In this document: positions 29,373 to 38,324 of the stretch, in pieces | Layout of the letters: every line of letters begins with the position of its first letter | Numbering within the stretch: the stretch's first letter is position 1 | NCBI RefSeq assembly: GCF_002843305.1 | Contig: NZ_PGSG01000029.1 | Location: 62,001 to 126,000, forward strand | DNA from: Streptomyces barkulensis | Lineage (GTDB): Bacteria > Actinomycetota > Actinomycetes > Streptomycetales > Streptomycetaceae | Direction: 5' to 3' | DNA: 64,000 nucleotides | The notes under the pieces: model-generated | Told to the model about the DNA's origin: nothing | The model's database searches: none | Seen by the model: the letters and a program-made list of their open reading frames with translations, nothing else | Program-made: the position numbers and the translations under genes

Positions 29373-30716
29373 TCAGTCGCCCAGTACCCGCCGCAGATGG
29401 TCGTTGCCGAACACCCGGTCCGGGTCGAGGCGGTCGCGCAGCGCGGTGAACTCCGCGAAGCGCGGGTAGACCTCGGCCAGGTACCCGGCGTCGCGGCTGT
29501 GCAGCTTCCCCCAGTGGGGGCGCCCGCCGTGCGCGACCATGATCTGTTCGGCGGCCGTGAAGTACCGCTCGTGCGGGGTGCCCCGGTACACGTGCACCGC
29601 GATGTAGGCGGTGTCGCGGCCCGAGGCCGTGGACAGCGTGATGTCGTCGGCGGGCGCGACGCGCACCTCGACGGGGAAGTTCACCCGCAGTCCCGAACGG
29701 TCGACCACCGCACGCAGTTCGCGCAGCGCCTCCACCGCGGCCTCCCGCGGCAGGGCGTACTCCATCTCCACGAAGCGCACCCGGCGCGGCGAGGTGAACA
29801 CCTTGTAGGGGATGTCGGTGTATGTGCGGGCCGACAGGGCCCGGCCGGCGAGCCGCGCGATGCCGGGGACGGCGGCGGGAAAGGCCCGGCCCACCGAGCA
29901 GGCGGCCTGGAAGACGCCGTTGGACAGGAGTTCGTCCTCCAGCCAGCCGCTCAGGCGCGGCAGCGGCTCGGCCGGGCCGCCGCTGCGGTTGTTGCGCTTG
30001 GTGACGCAGCGGTCGGTGTGCGGGAACCAGTAGAACTCGAAGTGCTCGTTGTCGCGCACCAGATGGTCGAAGTCCTCCAGCACCGCCTCCAGGCGCATGG
30101 GCTCCTCGCGTGCGGTCAGCAGGAACAGCGGCTCCACGGCGAAGGTGATCTCGGTGATCACACCCAGCGCCCCCAGGCCGATGCGGGCCGCCGCGAAGAC
30201 GTCCGGGTTCTCACCCGCCTCGCCCGCCGAGCACCGCAGGACCGATCCGTCGGCCAGGACCATCTCCAGGGCGCGGATCTGGGCGGCGAGCGAGCCGGAG
30301 TCGCGGCCGGTGCCGTGGGTGCCGGTGCCGACCGCGCCGGAGACGGTCTGCTCCATGATGTCGCCCATGTTGGTCAGGGACAGCCCCTCGGCCGCCAGCG
30401 CCTCGTTGAGCCGCTTCAGCGGTGTTCCGGCGGCCACCGTCACCGTCCCGGCCCCGTGGTCGATCCGGCGGATGCCGGTGAGGCGGTCGGGGCGTATCAG
30501 CACGCCCTCGGTGGCGGCCACGGGCGTGAACGAGTGCCCGGTGCCGGCGGCCTTGACCGTCAGTCCGTCCTCGGCGGCGCGGCGCACCACCTCGGCGAGC
30601 GCATCGGTGGTGGAGGGCGCCGAGGTCCGCAGCGGACGGGCGGTCGCGTTGCCCGCCCAGTTGCGCCACGTCGGCGGTGCGGGCCGCCCCGTACGCCGTG
30701 CTGTGTGCGTGGTCAT
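29373..30716 (-). CDS. FAD-binding D-arabinono-1,4-lactone oxidase-family protein
   Basis: A 447-aa VAO-type flavoprotein. The N-terminal FAD-binding part (about 20-190) includes [21 protein letters not shown], where the histidine after GTG is the usual covalent-FAD position, and [18 protein letters not shown]. The C-terminal ALO domain ends RPHWGKLHS and [11 protein letters not shown]. Members oxidise aldonolactones or polyols with oxygen (lactone oxidases, alditol oxidase); substrate specificity is not visible. ATG 30716 has GGGAGGG upstream; longer frames enter the divergent promoter of the ferrochelatase gene. Confidence 0.87.
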   Translation of the reverse strand: MTTHTARRTGRPAPPTWRNWAGNATARPLRTSAPSTTDALAEVVRRAAEDGLTVKAAGTGHSFTPVAATEGVLIRPDRLTGIRRIDHGAGTVTVAAGTPLKRLNEALAAEGLSLTNMGDIMEQTVSGAVGTGTHGTGRDSGSLAAQIRALEMVLADGSVLRCSAGEAGENPDVFAAARIGLGALGVITEITFAVEPLFLLTAREEPMRLEAVLEDFDHLVRDNEHFEFYWFPHTDRCVTKRNNRSGGPAEPLPRLSGWLEDELLSNGVFQAACSVGRAFPAAVPGIARLAGRALSARTYTDIPYKVFTSPRRVRFVEMEYALPREAAVEALRELRAVVDRSGLRVNFPVEVRVAPADDITLSTASGRDTAYIAVHVYRGTPHERYFTAAEQIMVAHGGRPHWGKLHSRDAGYLAEVYPRFAEFTALRDRLDPDRVFGNDHLRRVLGD

Positions 30717-30859
30717 CGCTGACGGCCCTCCCCATGGCTGGCGTACCGCGCGGGCGGTGGACCCCACCGGTCGGAGGGGGATCATACTCACGCGAGGCCG
30801 TTTTGGACCCACCGCGGGTCCGGGCGGTGGACCCCGCGGCCGGATGGCAGGATCGAGAC

Positions 30860-31972
30860 ATGTCCGACGCAACTGACGCCCGCCCCTACGACGCCCTGCT
30901 GCTGCTGTCCTTCGGAGGACCGGAGGGGCCCGACGACGTGGTGCCGTTCCTGGAGAACGTCACCCGCGGGAGAGGCATTCCGAGGGAGCGGCTGGAGGAG
31001 GTCGGGCAGCACTACTACCTGTTCGGCGGCGTCAGCCCGATCAACGCCCAGAACCGCGAGCTGCTCGCCGCCCTGCGCGAGGACTTCGCCGCGAACGGAC
31101 TGGACCTGCCCGTCTACTGGGGCAACCGGAACTGGGCGCCGTACCTGACCGACACCCTCCGCGAGATGGTGTCCGACGGCCGCCGTCGGATCCTGGTGCT
31201 GGCCACCAGCGCGTACGCCTCGTACTCCGGCTGCCGCCAGTACCGGGAGAACCTCGCGGAGGCCCTGGCCGCCCTCGAGGCCGAGGGCCTGAGGGCGCCG
31301 CGGGTGGACAAGCTGCGGCACTACTTCAACCACCCCGGCTTCGTCCGCCCCATGACCGACGGGGTGCTGGCCGCCCTCGCCGAACTGCCCGGGGAGGTCC
31401 GCGCGGGGGCGCACCTGGTCTTCACCACCCACTCCATCCCCCTCTCCCAGGCCGAGACATCCGGGCCCGACGGCGGCGCGTACGTCGCCCAGCACCTGGA
31501 CGTGGCGCGGGTGATCGCCGGCGCGGTGCGCGAGGAGACCGGTGTGGACAGGCCCTGGGAACTGGTCTACCAGTCCCGCAGCGGCGCCCCCCACATCCCC
31601 TGGCTGGAGCCGGACGTCTGCGACCACCTGGAGGCGCTGCACGGGCAGGGCGTGCCGGCCGCGGTGATGGTCCCCATCGGTTTCGTCTCGGACCACATGG
31701 AGGTCCTGTACGACCTCGACACCGAGGCGATGGCCAAGGCGGGGGAACTGGGCCTGCCGGCGGTGCGGTCGGCCACCGTCGGCGCCGACCCGCGCTTCGC
31801 CGCGGCCGTGCGCGACCTGGTGACCGAGCGCGCCGCCGCCGAGCGCGGCGAGCACCCCGAGCGCTGCGCGCTGGGCGCGCTGGGCGCCGGCCACGACGTG
31901 TGCCCGGTGGGCTGCTGCCCGGCCCGTACGCCGAAGCCCGCCGCCGCGGGCGCCGACAGCCCGTACGCCTGA
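30860..31972 (+). CDS. hemH: Ferrochelatase (coproporphyrin-type, actinobacterial)
   Basis: A 370-aa ferrochelatase. The metal-binding histidine is in [10 protein letters not shown], with the usual [16 protein letters not shown] and [15 protein letters not shown] segments. The C-terminus carries [20 protein letters not shown], which with the upstream conserved cysteine would supply 2Fe-2S ligands found in actinobacterial enzymes. In these bacteria the enzyme inserts iron into coproporphyrin III (name CpfC). ATG 30860 is preceded by CAGGAT at 6 nt, readable either as a -10 box or as an AGGA ribosome site. An inositol-phosphatase gene follows 61 bp later and may be co-transcribed. Confidence 0.94.
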   Translation: MSDATDARPYDALLLLSFGGPEGPDDVVPFLENVTRGRGIPRERLEEVGQHYYLFGGVSPINAQNRELLAALREDFAANGLDLPVYWGNRNWAPYLTDTLREMVSDGRRRILVLATSAYASYSGCRQYRENLAEALAALEAEGLRAPRVDKLRHYFNHPGFVRPMTDGVLAALAELPGEVRAGAHLVFTTHSIPLSQAETSGPDGGAYVAQHLDVARVIAGAVREETGVDRPWELVYQSRSGAPHIPWLEPDVCDHLEALHGQGVPAAVMVPIGFVSDHMEVLYDLDTEAMAKAGELGLPAVRSATVGADPRFAAAVRDLVTERAAAERGEHPERCALGALGAGHDVCPVGCCPARTPKPAAAGADSPYA

Positions 31973-32033
31973 CGCCGTACCGGCGCCCGTCCGACACCCG
32001 CCTGATTCCCGCACGACACCGCCGAGGAGAGCC

Positions 32034-32918
32034 GTGACCGACGCCGCAAGCCCCACCGGGCCCCCCGCCGGCAGCCCTGCCGGGACCGGAGCGGAGACCG
32101 ACCGCGCGACCGCCGCCGTGGCGGATCCGCTCAACAGGGAGCTTCTGGGCCTCGCGATGGAGGCCGCCCGCCGGGCGGGCGCGCTGCTGAGCGAGGGACG
32201 CCCCGCCGACCTGGGGGTGGCCGCGACCAAGAGCAGCCCCGTCGACGTCGTCACCGAGATGGACCTGGCCTCCGAGAAGCTGATCACCGGCTTTCTGGCC
32301 GACCACCGTCCCGGGGACGGCTTCCTGGGGGAGGAGGGGGCCTCCTCGGAGGGAGACAGCGGGGTGCGCTGGGTGATCGACCCGATCGACGGCACCGTGA
32401 ACTACCTCTACGGACAGCCCGCCTGGGCCGTCTCGATCGCCGCCGAGCACCGGGGCGAGACGGTCGTCGGCGTGGTCCACGTCCCGCCGCGCGGCGAGAC
32501 GTACCACGCGGTGCTGGGCGGGGGCGCCTGGCTGAACGGGAAGCGCGTGCGCTGCCGCCCCTCGCCGCCGCTGGAGCAGGCACTGATCGGCACCGGCTTC
32601 AACTACGTCGCCGAGCGCCGCCGGGCCCAGGCGGAGGTGGCCCGCCGCCTGCTGCCGAGGGTCCGCGACATCCGCCGCTCCGGCTCGGCGGCCATCGACC
32701 TTTGCGACGTGGGCGGCGGGCGGCTGGACGGCTTCTACGAGCGCGGGCTGCATCCATGGGACTTCGCCGCGGGCGATCTGGTCGCCCGCGAGGCGGGCGC
32801 CCTCACCGGCGGACGGCCCGGCTCCCCGCCGACGGGCGAGCTGACGGTGGCCGCCTCGCCCGGGGTCTTCGGCGCGCTCCAGCCGCTGCTGGAGGAACTG
32901 GGCGCCTGGCACGAGTGA
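32034..32918 (+). CDS. Inositol monophosphatase family protein
   Basis: A 294-aa Li-sensitive-type sugar phosphatase. The metal-binding motifs are complete: GEEGA (about 98-102), WVIDPIDGTVNYLYG (about 112-126) and HPWDFAAGDLVAREAG (about 241-256). The first 30 residues are a low-complexity Pro/Ala/Gly leader. Family members hydrolyse myo-inositol-1-phosphate, histidinol phosphate or related sugars; no neighbour specifies which. GTG 32034 has GAGGAGAG 5 nt upstream. A hairpin (32971-33005) ends the unit. Confidence 0.9.
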   Translation: MTDAASPTGPPAGSPAGTGAETDRATAAVADPLNRELLGLAMEAARRAGALLSEGRPADLGVAATKSSPVDVVTEMDLASEKLITGFLADHRPGDGFLGEEGASSEGDSGVRWVIDPIDGTVNYLYGQPAWAVSIAAEHRGETVVGVVHVPPRGETYHAVLGGGAWLNGKRVRCRPSPPLEQALIGTGFNYVAERRRAQAEVARRLLPRVRDIRRSGSAAIDLCDVGGGRLDGFYERGLHPWDFAAGDLVAREAGALTGGRPGSPPTGELTVAASPGVFGALQPLLEELGAWHE

Positions 32919-32970
32919 ACGGCTCCGGTCCGGGCAGTAGGGGCACCGGCCCCTCGTGCGCCCCGCACGG

Positions 32971-33005
32971 CGGCGCCCCGGGAGGTTCTTCCCCCCGGGG
33001 CGCCG
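32971..33005. terminator. Terminator between convergent genes
   Basis: CGGCGCCCCGGG (32971-32982) and CCCGGGGCGCCG (32994-33005) form a perfect 12-bp stem with an 11-nt loop containing TTCTT. Confidence 0.85.
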
Positions 33006-33019
33006 GTGTGTGATGCCGG

Positions 33020-33193
33020 TCAGGCGCTGGTGACGCCGACCTCCACTCCGTACTCGGCGGCCAGACGGCGCAGATCCTCGAGCTCGGCCTGCTCGACGTC
33101 CACCAGGAAGTCGTCGCCCGACTCACGAGCGCGGATCAGGTCGGACTCCGTGGTCCGTATGCGCTGCAGAATGCCTGCGGTGAACGCGTCCAT
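33020..33193 (-). CDS. Small conserved-looking hypothetical protein, 57 aa
   Basis: ATG at 33193 opens 57 codons ending in TGA at 33022-33020, with GAGGGGG about 6 nt upstream. The product begins MDAFTAGILQRIRTTESDL and contains a DVEQAELEDLRRLAAEYGVE helix. It is acidic, soluble and mostly helical. It sits between the inositol-phosphatase terminator and cutR. I believe orthologues exist at this position in other Streptomyces but cannot check. No function is assigned. Confidence 0.75.
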   Translation of the reverse strand: MDAFTAGILQRIRTTESDLIRARESGDDFLVDVEQAELEDLRRLAAEYGVEVGVTSA

Positions 33194-33362
33194 GGTGCGC
33201 CCCCTCGTCGTGGGTCGTCGGCACGGGGGTGTGCCGGGGGTGGGGCGATCACGGTGTGTTCCCCGAGCGGTCGGCCGACGGCTCTTCCGGGGCTGGGAAG
33301 AGGGGTCGTGGCATGCCGTCTACAGGGCGTGATCGCGGGTGTACTGCCGTCCTCCCCATCTC

Positions 33363-33381
33363 AAACCTCAGAGAAACCTCA
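33363..33381 (+). promoter_or_regulatory. 11-bp-spaced direct repeat upstream of cutR
   Basis: AAACCTCA occurs at 33363-33370 and again at 33374-33381, exactly 11 bp apart. That is the half-site spacing bound by OmpR/PhoB-family response regulators. It lies about 205 bp before cutR, whose product is of this family, so autoregulation is a candidate. The rest of the 33194-33585 gap shows no gene. Confidence 0.45.
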
Positions 33382-33585
33382 AGAAGGACGAAAATTCGGT
33401 GAACGGCTGCGACGGAAGTCCCTTACGGCCCGTTTACTGAGGTCGCGGGCACGATGGACATGATGGAACAGGACGGGGTGCGGCCCGGCTCGGAGCCGCT
33501 CCCGCGCCGTTCCCCGACGGCCCGGACGGCCCCTTGTCCTGTGAAGCCCCGCGAAGCACCGTGAACCGAAGGAAGGACACCGCCC

Positions 33586-34239
33586 GTGCGCGTACTCGTC
33601 GTCGAGGACGAGCAACTGCTCGCCGATGCCGTGGCCACCGGACTGCGCCGGGAGGCCATGGCCGTCGACGTGGTCTACGACGGCGCCGCGGCCCTTGAGC
33701 GCGTCGGGGTCAACGACTACGACGTGGTGGTGCTCGACCGCGACCTGCCACTGGTCCACGGCGACGACGTGTGCCGCGAGATCATCCGGCTGGGCCTGCC
33801 GACCCGGGTGCTGATGCTCACCGCCTCCGGCGACGTCAGCGACCGGGTGGAGGGCCTGGAGCTGGGCGCGGACGACTACCTGCCCAAGCCCTTCGCCTTC
33901 AGCGAGCTGACCGCCCGGGTACGGGCGCTCGGCCGCCGCAGCACCGCGCCCCTGCCGCCGGTGCTGGAGCGCGCCGGCATCCGGCTGGACCCCAACCGCC
34001 GCGAGGTCTTCCGCGACGGCCGGCAGGTGCAGCTGGCCCCCAAGGAGTTCGCGGTGCTGGAAGTGCTCATGCGGGGCGAGGGATCGGTGGTCTCCGCCGA
34101 GCAGCTCCTGGAGAAGGCATGGGACGAGAACACCGACCCGTTCACCAACGTCGTACGGGTCACCGTGATGACCCTGCGCCGCAAGCTAGGCGAGCCGCCG
34201 GTGATCGTCACCGTGCCCGGCTCCGGATACCGCATCTGA
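33586..34239 (+). CDS. cutR: CutR, OmpR-family response regulator
   Basis: A 217-aa regulator. The receiver domain (1-115) has the acidic pocket EDE (7-9), phospho-acceptor D51 in VVVLDRDLP, the Thr of MLTASG and the Lys of LPKPFAF. The C-terminal winged helix (about 125-217) has the VTVMTLRRKLGEPPVIVTVPGSGYRI end. GTG 33586 follows GAAGGAAGG. It is paired with CutS 7 bp downstream. In S. coelicolor CutRS influences actinorhodin production and the secretion-stress response (established knowledge). Position after the inositol-phosphatase and 57-aa genes supports the name. Confidence 0.93.
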   Translation: MRVLVVEDEQLLADAVATGLRREAMAVDVVYDGAAALERVGVNDYDVVVLDRDLPLVHGDDVCREIIRLGLPTRVLMLTASGDVSDRVEGLELGADDYLPKPFAFSELTARVRALGRRSTAPLPPVLERAGIRLDPNRREVFRDGRQVQLAPKEFAVLEVLMRGEGSVVSAEQLLEKAWDENTDPFTNVVRVTVMTLRRKLGEPPVIVTVPGSGYRI

Positions 34240-34246
34240 GCCCCTC

Positions 34247-35524
34247 ATGACACCCAGCACGCCCGGTACCCCCGGCTCTCCGCCCCAGCCCCCGGCGACC
34301 CCGCCCAAGCCCACCTGGGACCCCTTCCAGCCGGGCCGCTCACACCCCTGGCTGCGGCCCACCATCCGCATACGCCTGACCCTGCTGTACGGCGGGATGT
34401 TCCTGATCGCCGGGATGGTGCTGCTGGCGATCATCTACCTGCTGGCGGCCCAGGCGCTGAAGGACGGCAGCCATCTGCCCTTCCAGATCATCGGCGTGCG
34501 GGACCAGACCACCGACGCCGTCTGCAGCCTGCCCAGCCGGGCGGACGGCGGGGAGCTGACCCCCCAGGAGCTGACCGCCGCGGTCCAGCAGTGCATGGAG
34601 AACCAGCGGCAGGTGGCCCTGGAGGCCCTGCTCAACCGTTCCCTGATGGCCCTGCTGGGCCTGGCCGTGGCCGCCTTCGCCTTCGGCTACGTCATGGCCG
34701 GCCGGGTGCTCTCGCCACTGGAGCGCATCACGCGCACCGCCCAGCGGGTCGCCGGTTCCGACCTGCACCGCCGCATCGAGCTGGACGGACCGGACGACGA
34801 GCTCAAGGAGCTGGCCGACACCTTCGACCAGATGCTGGACCGGCTGGACCGGGCCTTCACCGCCCAGCAGCGGTTCGTCGCCAACGCCTCGCACGAGTTG
34901 CGCACCCCGCTGGCGATCAACCGCACCCTGCTGGAGGTCCAGCTCTCCGATCCCGGCGCATCCCCGGAGCTGGTCCAGCTCGGCAAGACGCTGCTCGCCA
35001 CGAACGAGCGCAGCGAGCAGTTGGTGGAGGGCCTGCTGCTGCTGGCCCGCAGCGAGAACGAGATCGTGGACCGCAAGCCCGTGGACCTGGCCGAGGTCGC
35101 CTCCCAGGCCGTGGAGCAGGCGCGCGGAGAGGCCGAGGAGGGGGGCGTGGAGCTGCGGGGCGTGCGCCAGCCCGCGTATGTGCAGGGCAGCGGGGTGCTG
35201 CTGGAGCGGGTCGCGCTCAATCTGGTGCAGAACGCCGTGCGCTACAACGTGCCCGGTGACGGCTGGGTCTCGGTGGACACCCGGGCCCAGCCGGGGCAGG
35301 CGGTGCTGGTGGTGGAGAACACCGGCCCGGTGGTCCCGGCGTACGAGGTGGACAATCTCTTCGAGCCCTTCCGCAGGCTGCGCACCGAGCGCACCGGCAG
35401 CGACAAGGGGGTCGGCCTGGGCCTGTCGATCGTGCGGTCGGTGGTGCGCGCCCACGGCGGGGCGGTCACGGCCCGGCCGCGTGAGGAGGGCGGGCTGGTG
35501 GTGCGGGTCACACTCCCCATCTGA
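34247..35524 (+). CDS. cutS: CutS, sensor histidine kinase
   Basis: A 425-aa membrane kinase. After a proline-rich cytoplasmic N-terminus, TM1 lies at about 47-68 and TM2 at about 127-148. The short extracellular loop between them carries exactly two cysteines, C93 (AVCSLP) and C116 (VQQCMEN), able to form a disulfide. A HAMP domain follows (RVLSPLERITRTAQRVAGSD), then the phospho-acceptor histidine in ASHELRTPL and the ATP-binding HATPase domain (VALNLVQNAVRYN; GVGLGLSIV). The cysteine pair fits sensing of extracytoplasmic redox or disulfide state. It is co-transcribed with cutR. Confidence 0.93.
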   Translation: MTPSTPGTPGSPPQPPATPPKPTWDPFQPGRSHPWLRPTIRIRLTLLYGGMFLIAGMVLLAIIYLLAAQALKDGSHLPFQIIGVRDQTTDAVCSLPSRADGGELTPQELTAAVQQCMENQRQVALEALLNRSLMALLGLAVAAFAFGYVMAGRVLSPLERITRTAQRVAGSDLHRRIELDGPDDELKELADTFDQMLDRLDRAFTAQQRFVANASHELRTPLAINRTLLEVQLSDPGASPELVQLGKTLLATNERSEQLVEGLLLLARSENEIVDRKPVDLAEVASQAVEQARGEAEEGGVELRGVRQPAYVQGSGVLLERVALNLVQNAVRYNVPGDGWVSVDTRAQPGQAVLVVENTGPVVPAYEVDNLFEPFRRLRTERTGSDKGVGLGLSIVRSVVRAHGGAVTARPREEGGLVVRVTLPI

Positions 35525-35968
35525 CGTCCCCGCCGGACGGGAGGGGCGGACGGGCCGGACGGGACGGAGAGGCGATCATGGAATACCCTCGCCACGCCCG
35601 GTGTTATGGGGCGAAATCCGGGAATTCCTCCATGGTTCGCCCCGGTTGTGATCGATCACACACGCGATTTTTCAATCACGCGCGTACAGCCCCCCAAGGC
35701 CTGTCGAAAAATGCCGGAAAATCCATGTTTTCGCAGGTCGTGATCGTGGAAAAGAGGGGAGGCGGTACGCGCAAAGTGGACACGAGGGCCGTCCCGGGCC
35801 CTCGGTCGACGGCCGACTCGGTCACCCCATCAGGGGCGCGGTTGGGTGTCGATTGAGTAACAGGGCTTGATGTGAGGCAAAATCTCCGCCTCAGGTCGGG
35901 CACAAGTCCGGCCTCTCGCGCGTTACGTGCGCTGGAGACACCACAGACACCCAGAGGGGGAGAGCGAC
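35525..35968. promoter_or_regulatory. 444-bp intergenic region with a TGTGATCGATCACA palindrome
   Basis: The gap between cutS and the DUF4193 gene is less GC-rich than its flanks. At 35647-35660 is a perfect 14-bp palindrome TGTGATCGATCACA, which contains GTG-N6-CAC, the core of actinobacterial Crp-type sites. It lies about 310 bp before the DUF4193 start. A 92-codon plus-strand frame (35578-35856) has no ribosome site or family resemblance and is not called. No terminator hairpin is obvious after cutS. Confidence 0.45.
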
Positions 35969-36268
35969 ATGGCGACCGATTACGACACTCCACGCAAGAC
36001 CGATGACGACGTCAACGAGGACAGCATCGAGGAACTGAAGGCCCGGCGGAACGACAAGTCCGCCTCGACCGTCGACGTCGACGAGTTCGAGCAGGCCGAG
36101 GGCCTGGAGCTGCCCGGAGCGGATCTCTCCAACGAGGAGCTGTCCGTGCGGGTGCTGCCCCGGCAGGCCGACGAGTTCACCTGCATGAGCTGCTTCCTGG
36201 TCCACCACCGCTCGCAGCTGGCGGCGGAGAAGAACGGCCACCCCATCTGCCGCGACTGCGCGGCCTGA
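35969..36268 (+). CDS. DUF4193 family zinc-ribbon protein
   Basis: A 99-aa actinobacterial DUF4193 protein. The N-terminus is very acidic (DDDVNEDSIEELKARR), and the C-terminus has two CxxC knuckles, CMSC and CRDC, 22 residues apart, probably binding zinc. ATG 35969 has AGAGGGGGAGAG directly upstream, an unusually strong ribosome site that implies high translation. Its function is not established; the acidic body plus zinc ribbon resembles small transcription-associated proteins, which is inference only. Confidence 0.88.
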   Translation: MATDYDTPRKTDDDVNEDSIEELKARRNDKSASTVDVDEFEQAEGLELPGADLSNEELSVRVLPRQADEFTCMSCFLVHHRSQLAAEKNGHPICRDCAA

Positions 36269-36281
36269 GCCGGGCCGGCTG

Positions 36282-37154
36282 ATGACGGCCGAGGAAGCAC
36301 GTGACGCCGAGCGGGGCCAGGACGGGGAGGCCTCGCTCGCGCCCGTACCCGCACCCAGGTCCGCGCCCGCAGCCGCCCTCGGCCGCGGGCTGCGGCGGCT
36401 CCGTCCGCGCCGCCCGGACGGAGTGGACGGAGTGGACGGCGCGGACAGACCCGACGGACCCGACGGCCGAAGCGCACGGGGGCCGCGCGAGCGTGGCACG
36501 GTCCGGGCGTTCCTGGGCGTGGTGGCCGACCGCATCGTCGACCTCGCCCCCAGGATCCCGGTGAGGGACCTGGCCACGCTCCGCCGGCAGTTCCCGGGCC
36601 TGGGTCCCGAGGAGATGGCCGACCGGCTGATATCGGGTGCCGTGAAGGGCAGTGCGACCGTCGGCGCCGGAGTGGGCGCCTCGGCGATGCTGCCCGTACC
36701 GCCGGCGATGCCCGCCGAGCTGGCCGCCGAGGTCGTCGGGGTGGCCGCGGTGGAGCTCAAGCTCATCGCCGAGCTCCACGAGGTCTACGGGCTGCGCCCG
36801 CCGGGCAACACCCGGGAGCGGGCCGCCGCGTACCTCACCGAGTGGACCCAGGAGCGCGGGATAGAACTGGCCGCGCCCGCCACGTTCGGCGCGGCGTTCG
36901 GCAGCCACATGAGACGCCAGCTGCGCCAGACCCTCCTCAAACGCACCATGCGCAACCTCCCCAACCTCACGCCGTTCATGATCGGCGCGGCGGTGGGCGC
37001 CCTGATGAACCGGCGCGACACCAGGAAGCTGGCGGAGAAGATCCGCGGCGATTTGAGGCAGCGGCGGATCCCCTGGGACGCGATCCCCCTGGAGGACCGC
37101 CCGGGGAAGATCATCCCCTCGCAGCCCCGGAACGCCCCGGAAGGGGACGGCTGA
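36282..37154 (+). CDS. Conserved hypothetical protein with glycine-zipper-like segments
   Basis: A 290-aa protein. The first 75 residues are low-complexity (Asp/Gly/Arg repeats such as DGVDGVDGADRPDGPDG). A helical domain follows (about 75-280) with two weakly hydrophobic Gly/Ala segments: GSATVGAGVGASAMLPVPPAMP (about 125-146) and PFMIGAAVGALMNRR (about 233-247). These could insert in or associate with membranes. It resembles EcsC-like proteins in its AAEVVGVAAVELKLIAELHEVYG stretch, but I am not sure of the family. It begins 13 bp after DUF4193 and is probably in the same transcript. Confidence 0.65.
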   Translation: MTAEEARDAERGQDGEASLAPVPAPRSAPAAALGRGLRRLRPRRPDGVDGVDGADRPDGPDGRSARGPRERGTVRAFLGVVADRIVDLAPRIPVRDLATLRRQFPGLGPEEMADRLISGAVKGSATVGAGVGASAMLPVPPAMPAELAAEVVGVAAVELKLIAELHEVYGLRPPGNTRERAAAYLTEWTQERGIELAAPATFGAAFGSHMRRQLRQTLLKRTMRNLPNLTPFMIGAAVGALMNRRDTRKLAEKIRGDLRQRRIPWDAIPLEDRPGKIIPSQPRNAPEGDG

Positions 37155-37185
37155 CGCCCGTCGTCCTCCCGCCGGGCCCTTCGCC

Positions 37186-37220
37186 GGCCCGGTACGCCCG
37201 GCCCGGTACGCCCGGCCCGG
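37186..37220. repeat. 14-bp tandem repeat between convergent genes
   Basis: GGCCCGGTACGCCC is repeated 2.5 times, directly before the stop of the DUF3093 gene. It may fold as a hairpin and act as a weak terminator. Confidence 0.55.
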
Positions 37221-37225
37221 CCGCG

Positions 37226-37681
37226 CTACCGGCGCGCGGCCTCCAGCGCGTCGGCCAGCGCCCGCGGGCGCCGGGTGGACAGATACAGGTACGGCGTGGG
37301 ATCCGCGGGGTCGGTGACCTCCACGCGCAGCGCCGTGGGCACATAGCCGCGCAGCAGCATGTAGGCGCGCGGATCGGCGCGGTGGGTGCGCCAGGCGCGG
37401 GCCTCCTCCTCGTCCAGGACGTGCGCCCCGCCCAGCGCGGAGACCGGCACCCGGGCGTCCCCCGCGACCAGCGAGTCCGCGACCACGCGGATACGGGCCG
37501 ATCCGTAGGCGCTCACCGCCACCGCGCCCAGCGCCGCACCCACCGCCAGACCGCCCAGCAGGGGCATCAGGCCCAGGGGGAACAGGATCAGGCCCAGGGC
37601 GACCCCGGACAGGGCGGCGATCAGCCGCCAGGTGCGGGGTGCGGTCAGCCGCTCGTCGTACAGCACGCCGGGAGGAAGCAT
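37226..37681 (-). CDS. DUF3093 family membrane protein
   Basis: A 151-aa protein that begins MLPPGVLYDERLTAPR and has two adjacent hydrophobic helices (about 18-60: WRLIAALSGVALGLILFPLG and LGGLAVGAALGAVAV), then a soluble C-terminal PH-like part ending STRRPRALADAL. The pattern is that of DUF3093, common beside dut in actinobacteria. ATG 37681 is chosen; an upstream GTG would overlap the divergent thioesterase gene. The role is unknown. It is divergent from the thioesterase/dut/DUF3710 operon. Confidence 0.85.
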   Translation of the reverse strand: MLPPGVLYDERLTAPRTWRLIAALSGVALGLILFPLGLMPLLGGLAVGAALGAVAVSAYGSARIRVVADSLVAGDARVPVSALGGAHVLDEEEARAWRTHRADPRAYMLLRGYVPTALRVEVTDPADPTPYLYLSTRRPRALADALEAARR

Positions 37682-37739
37682 GTCCCCAGCTTGGCACGCC
37701 CGCGACCGGCTCACTGACCCGGCGGTAAGGTCAGCATCC

Positions 37740-38324
37740 GTGAGTGCCACCAAGACATCCCTGACCCCGCCGGACGACGCCGTTCCCCCCGTGCGCCACC
37801 CCGACGCCCCCGCCCCCGGAGAGCCGCTGGGGGCCCACTACGCGCAGTGCTTCGGCTGCGGCACCGAGCAGCCCCACGGGCTGCACATCGACGCCCGGGC
37901 GGGCGAGGGGGTCAGCGTCACCGCCGAGTTCACCGTCCGCCCCGAGCACCAGGGCGCCCCCGGCCTCGCCCACGGCGGACTGCTGTCCACCGCCATGGAC
38001 GAGATCCTGGGCTCCCTGAACTGGCTGATGCACACCATCTCGGTCACCGGGCGCCTGGAGACCGACTTCCTCCAGCCCGTCCCCGTGGACTCCGTGCTGC
38101 ACCTGACGGCGCGGGTGACCGCCCGGCACGGGCGCAAGATCTACTGCACCGCCACCGGGCGCGTCGGCGGCCCCGACGGCCCCCTCGCGGTGCGCGCCGA
38201 CGCCCTCTTCATCGAGGTCAAGGTCGAGCACTTCGTCGACCACGGCCGCAAGGACGAGATCGAGGCCGCGATGGCCGATCCCGACACCGTCCGCCGGGCC
38301 CGCGCCTTCGAGGTGAACCCGTGA
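37740..38324 (+). CDS. PaaI-type hotdog-fold thioesterase
   Basis: A 194-aa hotdog-fold protein. The core (about 35-165) has CFGCGTEQPHGLHIDA, then HGGLLSTAMDEILG, where the HGG and the following acidic residue form the usual active site, and FLQPVPVDSVLHLTARV. It should hydrolyse acyl-CoA thioesters; the acyl group is unknown. GTG 37740 follows a TAAGGT that may serve as -10 or as ribosome site. Its stop overlaps the dut start (GTGA), indicating coupling. The link of a thioesterase with dUTPase is conserved by position rather than by pathway. Confidence 0.85.
   Translation: MSATKTSLTPPDDAVPPVRHPDAPAPGEPLGAHYAQCFGCGTEQPHGLHIDARAGEGVSVTAEFTVRPEHQGAPGLAHGGLLSTAMDEILGSLNWLMHTISVTGRLETDFLQPVPVDSVLHLTARVTARHGRKIYCTATGRVGGPDGPLAVRADALFIEVKVEHFVDHGRKDEIEAAMADPDTVRRARAFEVNP

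Noticed and set aside
35578..35856. A possible 92-aa gene in the gap before DUF4193
   Set aside because: No ribosome site, no recognisable family, and it overlaps the palindrome and other regulatory-looking DNA.
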